From positions 1-5,787 of the forward strand of contig JAQVLL010000147.1 in assembly GCA_028704195.1 (NCBI GenBank): DNA of 5,787 nucleotides, read 5' to 3'. Every line of letters begins with the position of its first letter. Positions within the stretch are counted from its first letter, which is position 1. A program made the position numbers and the translations under genes. Origin of the DNA: Smithellaceae bacterium (GTDB lineage Bacteria > Desulfobacterota > Syntrophia > Syntrophales > Smithellaceae). Shown piece after piece: positions 1 through 4,830 of the stretch. A model generated the notes under the pieces. It ran no database searches. It was given only the letters and a program-made list of their open reading frames with translations, and had not been told where the DNA came from.

Positions 1-56
1 AGGTTGCGCCAGTAACTTTTCAGATCATAATATCGTTTATTGTTTTTCCAGAAATC

Positions 57-83
57 CGGTTTGGCCAAAGCCGCCTCTTTTTT
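57..83 (+). terminator. Possible intrinsic terminator of an upstream gene
   Basis: Bases 57-62 (CGGTTT) can pair with 68-73 (AAGCCG, one G-T wobble) around a 5-base loop. After four bases comes a run of six T (78-83). The hairpin is short and the T run is slightly displaced, so this is a modest candidate. If real, it ends a transcript entering from the left, and mnmG then needs its own promoter. None with good hexamers is visible in bases 84-141 (TACTAT at 107-112 is the best -10 and lacks a good -35). Confidence 0.35.
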
Positions 84-143
84 GTGTTGTGTTTTTTGAG
101 CCGGAATACTATTAAAACAGAACAAGTGCAAGCAATAGGTTTT

Positions 144-147
144 GGAG
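144..147 (+). promoter_or_regulatory. Ribosome binding site that decides the mnmG start
   Basis: GGAG lies 6 bases upstream of the GTG at 154. An in-frame TTG at 142 overlaps this GGAG and has no Shine-Dalgarno sequence of its own at a useful distance. The site therefore favours GTG 154 as the start. Confidence 0.65.
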
Positions 148-153
148 AAAGAC

Positions 154-2046
154 GTGTCAGATCAATACGACATTCTGGTGATCGGAGGCGGGCATGCCGG
201 CTGTGAAGCGGCACTGGCCTCGGCGCGCATGGGCTGCAAGACGCTGCTGTTCAACATTAATCTCGATTCGATAGCACTCATGTCCTGCAATCCGGCCATC
301 GGTGGATTGGCAAAAAGCCAGCTCGTTAAGGAAATTGACGCGCTCGGCGGTGAAATGGGAAGGGTGACAGACAAAACCGCCGTGCATTTCCGATTGCTTA
401 ACGCTTCCAAAGGACCTGCAGTTCAATCCACGAGGATGCAATGCGACAAACAGCTCTACCGCCTGACCATGAAAACCACTCTGGAAAATCAGCAAAACCT
501 TCACCTGCGCCAGGCCATGGTGGAAAGCCTCGTCATTGAAAACGGCACCGTCAAAGGCGCAAAGGACAGCAGCGGCTATTTCTACGGTGCGAAAAAGGTC
601 ATCATCACCACGGGAACTTTTCTGAACGGACTGGTGCATATCGGCACGTCGCAAACCCCATCGGGCCGCGCAGGGGAATTGGCATCGGAAGGGCTTGCCA
701 ACCATCTGAAAACACTCGGCTTTGAAATGGGACGGATGAAAACCGGAACACCGCCCAGGCTGCGAGCCTCGTCCATTGATTTTTCCTGCCTGGAGCGTCA
801 GGACAGTGACCCGGACCCGGCTCCTTTTTCCTTTACCACCGGAAATTTGCGGACGGAACGCCTGCCGTCCTACTTTTCAGCGACATCCGCAGAAACGCAC
901 CGGCTGATCCGTAACAACATTGCGCATTCTCCGCTTTATTCCGGCGTCATTAAAGGAGTCGGAGCACGCTACTGTCCATCTCTTGAGGACAAAGTCATGC
1001 GCTTCGGCGACCGGCAAAGCCATCCAGTGGTTCTGGAGCATGAGGGCCTCGAAACCCAGGAAGTTTACGCCAAGGGTCTGGGCAACTCCCTCCCGCTGGA
1101 ATTGCAATATCAGATTGTCCACAGCGTCAGAGGCCTCGAACAGGCCGAAATCATGCGTCCTGCCTATGCTATCGAATATGATTTTATTCAGCCCACCCAG
1201 CTCAAGCTGACACTGGAAACAAAATTGGTGTCCGGCTTGTATCTGGCCGGTCAGATCAATGGCACATCCGGTTATGAAGAAGCAGCCGCACAGGGGCTAT
1301 GGGCGGGAATCAATGCCGCTCACGCCCTGCAGGGAAGCCCGCCTTTTGTCCTGGATCGTTCTGACGCGTACATGGCGGTGATGATCGACGACCTGATCAC
1401 GCGGGGCGTGGACGAACCCTATCGGATGTTTACCTCGCGCGCCGAATATCGCCTGATTCTGAGGGAAGATAACGCCGTCATCCGGCTGATGGGCAGGGGC
1501 TGTGAACTGGGTTTAATCGACCGCGCGTATTATCTGGATCTTCAGGATCAAATGAAGAAAATCGATCAGGGTATCAGACATCTCAAGGCTTCGTCCGTCA
1601 AACCCTCAGAGGAAATCAATAAAAAGCTCAATGCACTGTCTTCGCCGCCGATTACCCAGGCTACGAATCTGTATAGCCTTCTGAAAAGGCATGAAATTGC
1701 TTACGACGATTTAAACGGTTTTCCCGGATGGGAATCCGAATCTGATCCGTTTGTCAAAAAACAGATAGAAATCGAAACCAGGTACGAAGGCTATATCAAG
1801 CGCCAGTTCGAGGCGACAAAAAAACTAAAAGACCAGGAGAAAAAGAAAATCCCCCCGGATTTCGACTACTCAGAGGTTCCGGGCCTTTCCAATGAACTCA
1901 AGGACAAGCTCACCCGTATCGCACCGGCCACCATCGGCCAGATGGGACGTATTCCGGGCATGACCGAAGGCGCGATCTCGTCTGTTCTGATTATGCTGAA
2001 AAAACAGGAGATGACGGCTGATTTAAAAACAGAAGACAAGGACTGA
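154..2046 (+). CDS. mnmG: tRNA uridine-5-carboxymethylaminomethyl(34) synthesis enzyme MnmG (GidA)
   Basis: This cytoplasmic FAD protein works with the GTPase MnmE to place (carboxymethyl)aminomethyl groups on wobble uridine 34 of certain tRNAs. Numbered from GTG 154 (630 residues, the usual family length), the protein has the N-terminal dinucleotide-binding motif GGGHAG at about 11-16. It has the SCNPAIGG signature at 44-51, whose Cys45 matches the conserved first cysteine. The RYCPSLEDK signature holds the second conserved Cys274, and the GQINGTSGYEEAAAQGL signature begins near 366. The C-terminal helical MnmE-interaction domain contains YEGYIKRQ and ends in the usual IPGMTEGAISSVL region. 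All key motifs are intact. An upstream in-frame TTG at 142 would add four residues (MEKD) but lacks its own ribosome site. No rsmG (gidB) follows within the spacer, although the two genes are often adjacent. The family call is very secure; only the start is uncertain. Confidence 0.97.
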   Translation: MSDQYDILVIGGGHAGCEAALASARMGCKTLLFNINLDSIALMSCNPAIGGLAKSQLVKEIDALGGEMGRVTDKTAVHFRLLNASKGPAVQSTRMQCDKQLYRLTMKTTLENQQNLHLRQAMVESLVIENGTVKGAKDSSGYFYGAKKVIITTGTFLNGLVHIGTSQTPSGRAGELASEGLANHLKTLGFEMGRMKTGTPPRLRASSIDFSCLERQDSDPDPAPFSFTTGNLRTERLPSYFSATSAETHRLIRNNIAHSPLYSGVIKGVGARYCPSLEDKVMRFGDRQSHPVVLEHEGLETQEVYAKGLGNSLPLELQYQIVHSVRGLEQAEIMRPAYAIEYDFIQPTQLKLTLETKLVSGLYLAGQINGTSGYEEAAAQGLWAGINAAHALQGSPPFVLDRSDAYMAVMIDDLITRGVDEPYRMFTSRAEYRLILREDNAVIRLMGRGCELGLIDRAYYLDLQDQMKKIDQGIRHLKASSVKPSEEINKKLNALSSPPITQATNLYSLLKRHEIAYDDLNGFPGWESESDPFVKKQIEIETRYEGYIKRQFEATKKLKDQEKKKIPPDFDYSEVPGLSNELKDKLTRIAPATIGQMGRIPGMTEGAISSVLIMLKKQEMTADLKTEDKD

Positions 2047-2262
2047 CATTTTTCTTTGGATTTCCCGGATATTGCAGGCAACTTATTTGCAACGGTCATC
2101 ATCGTATTCCCAAAAAGCTATAATCAACTACCTCTCGGCAAGCTACGAAGAATCAACACTCGTCGCGCATGAGCGGGGTTCCAATCCGAAACCGTTTCAT
2201 GCAAGATCAGATTTTTCTCTAATTAGCTGGAATCCCTTATAAATCGCCTTTCTTTATTTATC
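2047..2262. other. Intergenic stretch without a recognisable gene
   Basis: No open frame with a ribosome site or recognisable protein similarity is seen on either strand between the mnmG stop and the next promoter. No clear T-tailed hairpin ends mnmG. The last part (about 2236-2262) is A/T-rich and pyrimidine-rich directly upstream of the promoter and could act as an UP element. No rsmG remnant could be recognised by eye. Confidence 0.6.
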
Positions 2263-2291
2263 TTGACAGTCAGAATGGTAATTCCTATACT
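2263..2291 (+). promoter_or_regulatory. Sigma70-type promoter of the zinc metallopeptidase gene
   Basis: A perfect -35 hexamer TTGACA (2263-2268) is separated by exactly 17 bases from TATACT (2286-2291), which matches the -10 consensus at 5 of 6 positions or better for the key bases. An A/T-rich tract precedes it. Transcription would start near 2298 and give a leader of about 67 bases before the ATG at 2365. This is the strongest promoter visible in the window and suggests substantial housekeeping expression unless an operator intervenes. Confidence 0.8.
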
Positions 2292-2333
2292 TCGAGGGTA
2301 AAAGTACTCCCTGATTGATTCGAAGGACTGTAC

Positions 2334-2350
2334 ACACATGATGTGTTTTT
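2334..2350 (+). promoter_or_regulatory. Small hairpin with T run in the metallopeptidase leader
   Basis: ACACA (2334-2338) pairs with TGTGT (2342-2346) around the 3-base loop TGA, and the stem runs straight into five T (2346-2350). The Shine-Dalgarno AGGAGGT follows at 2354-2360. As DNA it is also a near-perfect 6+6 inverted repeat (ACACAT-G-ATGTGT). It could be a weak attenuator, a translation-modulating hairpin or a small operator. The A/T-rich stem makes it a poor terminator, and it may be chance. Confidence 0.35.
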
Positions 2351-2364
2351 AATAGGAGGTTCCC

Positions 2365-3225
2365 ATGCGCTGGCGAGGTGAACGGCAAAGCGACAATGTT
2401 GAAGACCGTCGAGGGATCTCTCGCGGCGCAAAAGTAGGCGGCATAGGCGGCCTCGGTCTTGTTGCGGTGGTGGTCATCAGCATGTTTCTCGGCGTCGATC
2501 CGACTGCCCTTTTGCAGGTCGTCGGACAAAGCACGCAATCCACCTCCGTGTCCACAGAGCAGACAACATCTCCCGCCGCCAACGATGACATGCGCAATTT
2601 TGTGGCCGTCGTATTGGCCGAAACTGAAGATGTCTGGAATGAAACTTTTCAGAACGCCGGACGCACGTATGCAGAGCCGAAGCTGGTGTTGTTTTCCGGT
2701 TCTGTCGAATCTGCCTGCGGCATGGCTGACGCGGCCGTGGGGCCGTTTTATTGTCCGGCCGATCAAAAGGTGTATCTTGATCTTGTTTTCTTCGACGATC
2801 TTCACACCCGGTTTGGCGCGTCCGGTGATTTCGCACAGGCATACGTCATTGCTCACGAGATAGGCCACCACGTGCAGACACAGCTGGGAATCATTCAAAA
2901 AGTAAACGCGATGCAGGCACGCGGCAGCAGAGCGGAAAGGAACAGGTTAAATGTGATGCTGGAATTACAGGCGGACTGTCTGGCCGGCATGTGGGCGCAT
3001 CAGGCCCAGAAGAAACGCAATATCCTGGAAGCGGGCGATATTGAAGAGGGTCTCAATGCGGCAAGCGCAGTCGGTGATGACCGCATCCAGAAAAGGACAC
3101 AGGGTTACGTCGTGCCCGACAGCTTCACCCACGGAAGCTCGGCCCAGCGCGTCAGATGGTTCAAAAGGGGACTGGAGCAGGGCAATATAGCAGCATGTAA
3201 TACCTTCAATGCCGATGAACTTTGA
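2365..3225 (+). CDS. ypfJ: YpfJ-family neutral zinc metallopeptidase, membrane-anchored
   Basis: The 286-residue protein matches the PF04228 putative neutral zinc metallopeptidase family (E. coli YpfJ) in length and layout. It opens with the family's typical MRW.G.R.SDNVEDRRG. A Gly-rich stretch leads into a single hydrophobic segment at about 28-43, then a Ser/Thr/Gln-rich linker at about 54-72, then the catalytic domain. The zinc site is HEIGHH at 164-169 (ligands H164 and H168, catalytic E165). A conserved ELQADCLAG follows at 200-208, with E200 the likely third ligand. Four cysteines (118, 130, 205, 278) could form disulfides if the domain lies outside the cytoplasm. The start is well supported by AGGAGGT at 2354-2360, four bases before the ATG. 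The gene has its own promoter at 2263-2291 and appears monocistronic. The physiological substrate of this family is not established. The family call is secure; topology is inferred. Confidence 0.93.
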   Translation: MRWRGERQSDNVEDRRGISRGAKVGGIGGLGLVAVVVISMFLGVDPTALLQVVGQSTQSTSVSTEQTTSPAANDDMRNFVAVVLAETEDVWNETFQNAGRTYAEPKLVLFSGSVESACGMADAAVGPFYCPADQKVYLDLVFFDDLHTRFGASGDFAQAYVIAHEIGHHVQTQLGIIQKVNAMQARGSRAERNRLNVMLELQADCLAGMWAHQAQKKRNILEAGDIEEGLNAASAVGDDRIQKRTQGYVVPDSFTHGSSAQRVRWFKRGLEQGNIAACNTFNADEL

Positions 3226-3231
3226 GTTTCA

Positions 3232-3247
3232 TCCCGTTCATGCGGGA
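3232..3247 (+). terminator. Weak hairpin just after the metallopeptidase stop
   Basis: TCCCG (3232-3236) pairs perfectly with CGGGA (3243-3247) around a 6-base loop, seven bases after the stop codon. No continuous T run follows (CAAGCGTTTATTC), so it is more likely a 3'-end stabilising hairpin or a weak terminator helping the one at 3289-3313. Confidence 0.35.
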
Positions 3248-3288
3248 CAAGCGTTTATTCTCTGTAGCTTCTGTGAGGCGGATGATTC

Positions 3289-3313
3289 AGCCCTGAACAT
3301 CGGGCTTGTTTTT
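3289..3313 (+). terminator. Intrinsic terminator downstream of the metallopeptidase gene
   Basis: AGCCC (3289-3293) pairs with GGGCT (3302-3306) around an 8-base loop, followed by TGTTTTT (3307-3313). The stem is short but almost all G-C and the U-rich tail is in the right place. It separates the metallopeptidase gene from the LysM gene. Confidence 0.6.
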
Positions 3314-3419
3314 ATGGGTCGCAGCTGAGAAGAAAAACAGCGTCGCATGATTAGTCTGTATATATTTTTCTCAGAAAAAACAAGACTTGCTTCAACAGGA
3401 AACAAGGGAGGTGCATGTC

Positions 3420-3629
3420 ATGGCTGATGATGAAGTCAAGAAAACAGAGGCACAGGATCCATGGGATGTCAAACAATACCACGAAGTAAAAAAAGGCGAC
3501 ACTCTATGGAAAATCGCCGAGAAGTACTACGGCGACGGTAATCTTTATAAGCAGATCTTCGAGGCCAACCGGGATATTCTCAAAAACCCTGATGTGATTC
3601 AAATCGGGCAGAAACTGCACATTCCCTGA
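3420..3629 (+). CDS. Small stand-alone LysM-domain protein (Kbp/YgaU-like)
   Basis: The 69-residue protein is a short charged N-terminus followed by one complete LysM domain at about 19-69. The domain begins YHEVKKGDTLWKIAEKYYG, continues with NLYKQIFEANRDIL and ends with IQIGQKLHIP. This version, with its GNLY..IFEAN..IL..PD.I..GQ.L.IP pattern, is like the C-terminal half of E. coli YgaU/Kbp, a cytoplasmic potassium-binding protein of the BON-LysM type. The BON half is absent here. There is no signal peptide or lipobox, so a cytoplasmic location is likely and peptidoglycan binding is not assured. The start is ATG 3420, with GGGAGGTG at 3406-3413 six bases upstream. A TTG at 3387 would add 11 residues but lies before that ribosome site. 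TATATA-like sequence at 3359-3366 could be a -10 box, without a good -35. The domain call is secure; the role is unknown. Confidence 0.88.
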   Translation: MADDEVKKTEAQDPWDVKQYHEVKKGDTLWKIAEKYYGDGNLYKQIFEANRDILKNPDVIQIGQKLHIP

Positions 3630-3660
3630 TTGCAGATTCTGACAGCCGGCTTAGCGTATC

Positions 3661-3689
3661 TTGAACATCGAAATACCGATCATTATAAG
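3661..3689 (+). promoter_or_regulatory. Likely sigma70 promoter of the lipoprotein gene
   Basis: TTGAAC (3661-3666, four of six consensus bases) is spaced 17 bases from TATAAG (3684-3689, five of six). Transcription would start near 3696, about 25 bases before the ATG at 3721, leaving room for AAGGA at 3710-3714. It lies 31 bases after the LysM stop, so the lipoprotein can be expressed alone even if there is read-through from the LysM gene. Confidence 0.6.
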
Positions 3690-3720
3690 AATTAATAAAT
3701 TCAACAAGAAAGGATTCATT

Positions 3721-4341
3721 ATGAAGAAAAATCTTTTGTGTATAGGAATCATTCTGTTCGTTGCCGTCTTGATGATCGCAGCCTGCGGCAAAGCGGATAA
3801 GAGTGCGGCCGAACTGGCTGTGAAATCAGCAACGGAGGCCGTCGATGCCGCCAAAACCCAAATCGGTAAAATTGCTCCGGATGAAGTAGCTGCACTGGAA
3901 ACAGCACTTGCATCAGCCAAAGAAAAACTGGACAAGGGTGATTACAAAGCCGCACTGGCTGAAGCACAGGGACTGGTCACCAGGGTCAATGATGTTGTTG
4001 CGGCGGCAAAGGTCAAAAAAGACGAAGCGATTGACAAGGCTGACCTGACAAAACAATGGAAGGATCTGAGCCAGGGGCTTCCCAAGATGATTTCAGCCCT
4101 TCAGAGCCGCGTGGACATCCTTTCAAAATCCAAAAAGCTCCCCGGCGATTTGACTGCAGAAAAATTTGCAGAGGTAAAATCCGGACTTGCCTCCGCTAAG
4201 GAAGACTGGACCAAGGCACAGGAAAGCTTTAAAGCAGGAAATCTGCCCGATGCACTCTCTTCAGCAAAGACCGTAAAGGAAAAAGCTGTAAAAGCAATGG
4301 AAACTTTGGGAATGAAGGTTCCCGCGGCGGCAAAATCGTAA
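3721..4341 (+). CDS. Ala/Lys-rich helical lipoprotein with an internal repeat, function unknown
   Basis: The 206-residue precursor starts MKKN, has a hydrophobic signal core at about 4-21 and a lipobox IAAC. Cys22 would be the lipidated residue, and +2 is Gly, so outer-membrane sorting is expected in a Gram-negative cell. The mature part is almost entirely predicted helix and rich in Ala, Lys, Glu and Asp. Two related blocks are visible: LASAKE at 63-68 followed by KGDYKAALAEAQ (72-83), and LASAKE at 156-161 followed by AGNLPDALSSAK (172-183). The second has seven extra residues between the two parts. The 'KGDY..ALA.A' pattern is like TPR or similar helical-hairpin repeats. The ATG at 3721 is preceded by AAGGA at 3710-3714; an upstream in-frame TTG at 3661 would spoil the signal peptide and falls in the promoter. 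The gene ends at a strong terminator. I do not recognise a specific family. Confidence 0.88.
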   Translation: MKKNLLCIGIILFVAVLMIAACGKADKSAAELAVKSATEAVDAAKTQIGKIAPDEVAALETALASAKEKLDKGDYKAALAEAQGLVTRVNDVVAAAKVKKDEAIDKADLTKQWKDLSQGLPKMISALQSRVDILSKSKKLPGDLTAEKFAEVKSGLASAKEDWTKAQESFKAGNLPDALSSAKTVKEKAVKAMETLGMKVPAAAKS

Positions 4342-4363
4342 ACGTTAAAATTAGCAGAAAAGG

Positions 4364-4416
4364 GACGTGTTCTCTCTATTTCCTTTTTGGAAAGACGAGA
4401 ACACGTCTTTTTTTTT
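4364..4416 (+). terminator. Strong intrinsic terminator of the lipoprotein gene
   Basis: GACGTGTTCTC (4364-4374) pairs perfectly over 11 bases with GAGAACACGTC (4397-4407), followed by nine T (4408-4416). Inside the loop a second stem forms: TTTCC (4379-4383) with GGAAA (4389-4393) around five T, separated from the outer stem by small internal loops. It begins 22 bases after the lipoprotein stop. Confidence 0.93.
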
Positions 4417-4476
4417 CATCCATCAGTACATTATTACGTCGTCAATTAAATAGTTAAACGATCGTCTCTGATTTGT

Positions 4477-4591
4477 CCTCCGCTGGCGGAGGTGGCGTGA
4501 AACGCCGGAGGTGGAAATGGCAGGGATTGCTCCCCGGGCAATCCGAATAGGCAGGGTTACGCTGCGCGCCCTGCATGAAGTGACAACCTCC
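4477..4591. repeat. Cluster of four adjacent hairpins in non-coding DNA (REP-like mosaic)
   Basis: Four palindromes follow each other: CCTCCGC/GCGGAGG at 4477-4492; GGCGT/ACGCC at 4494-4506; GGATTGC/GCAATCC at 4524-4544; and GCAGGG/CCCTGC at 4551-4574 with a further inner CGC/GCG pairing. The nonamer CGGAGGTGG occurs twice, at 4487-4495 and 4506-4514. GGAGGT at 4507-4512 can also pair with ACCTCC at 4586-4591, enclosing the last two hairpins in a branched fold. A C-rich tract (4587-4601) follows. No coding frame with a ribosome site is convincing here. The arrangement fits dispersed palindromic repeat DNA between convergent genes; a structured RNA is possible but unsupported. Confidence 0.55.
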
Positions 4592-4626
4592 CCCTACCCC
4601 CTGAAGCTGTGTCACAATTCAATTTA

Positions 4627-4664
4627 CGTCATTACGGACAAGCGAAGCGCGATCCGGAATCCAG
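4627..4664 (+). repeat. REP-like unit A
   Basis: The unit starts CGTCATTACGGA and ends GATCCGGAATCCAG. CGGA (4635-4638) pairs with TCCG (4653-4656), and an inner GCG (4642-4644) pairs with CGC (4648-4650). From memory, the pattern CGTCATTcCGGA...TCCGGAATCCAG is a widespread dispersed repeat in proteobacterial genomes. Confidence 0.6.
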
Positions 4665-4675
4665 GAATAATGGAA

Positions 4676-4702
4676 CTGGTTCCCCGCTTTCGTGGGACGA
4701 CG
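4676..4702 (-). repeat. REP-like unit B
   Basis: On the minus strand the unit starts CGTCGTCCCACG and ends GCGGGGAACCAG. CCCGC (4683-4687) pairs with GTGGG (4692-4696), one wobble, around the loop TTTC. It looks like a degenerate copy of the 'CGTCATTCCCGC..GCGGGAATCCAG' repeat type. Confidence 0.55.
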
Positions 4703-4703
4703 T

Positions 4704-4731
4704 CTGGATGCCGGCCTGCGCCGGCGTGACG
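4704..4731 (-). repeat. REP-like unit C
   Basis: On the minus strand the unit starts CGTCACGCCGGC and ends GCCGGCATCCAG. GCCGGC at 4710-4715 and again at 4720-4725 form a perfect 6-base stem around a 4-base loop. One base (4703) separates it from unit B. Its CGTCA end is inverted relative to the CGTCA of unit A. Confidence 0.6.
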
Positions 4732-4763
4732 ACTTCTATTGTAATTCAGCCATTATGACACAG

Positions 4764-4830
4764 TCTGCCTCCGTGAGGGGACAGATGAATCCCCATCTCC
4801 GGCGCAGGGAATACAACGTCGGTGGTCGTG
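4764..4830. other. Spacer after the amidohydrolase stop, with one small hairpin
   Basis: GGGGA (4777-4781) and TCCCC (4790-4794) can pair around an 8-base loop. Read on the minus strand it would lie about 37 bases past the amidohydrolase stop, but no T run follows, so I do not call a terminator. Nothing else is recognisable here. Confidence 0.3.

Larger units (their letters stand above)
4607..4763. repeat. Composite REP-like element bounded by 12-base inverted repeats
   Basis: CTGTGTCACAAT (4607-4618) and ATTATGACACAG (4752-4763) are inverted copies with one mismatch. They enclose three palindromic units: one in plus orientation (4627-4664) and two in minus orientation (4676-4702, 4704-4731). 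Each unit, read in its own direction, starts CGTC and ends CCAG. The 157-base element contains no convincing gene. Its form recalls BIME/REP clusters or a small MITE-like element; no transposase or target-site duplication is evident. Its position between convergent gene ends is typical of such repeats. Confidence 0.6.

Noticed and set aside
157..705. 182-codon minus-strand open frame within mnmG
   Set aside because: It lies wholly inside mnmG on the opposite strand, with no domain or ribosome site; it is a by-product of codon usage.
2254..2898. Long minus-strand open frame opposite the metallopeptidase gene
   Set aside because: It is a shadow of the well-supported plus-strand gene; it has no recognisable domain and its upstream end overlaps the HEIGHH coding region.
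3336..3366. Promoter for the LysM gene using TATATA/TATATT
   Set aside because: The -10-like sequence is good, but no -35-like hexamer lies 16-18 bases upstream, so it is mentioned only in the gene entry.
4587..4601. C-rich tract (G-rich on the minus strand) as a G-quadruplex
   Set aside because: Only two full G-runs of five and one pair of G are present, too few for a confident quadruplex.
4511..4729. 72-codon plus-strand open frame across the repeat region
   Set aside because: It runs through the hairpin cluster and the REP-like units, its sequence is explained by the repeats, and it resembles no protein family.
4477..4763. CRISPR array or tRNA-like structure
   Set aside because: The repeats are inverted and unequal, with no regular spacer pattern, and no tRNA cloverleaf with a T-loop consensus could be fitted.
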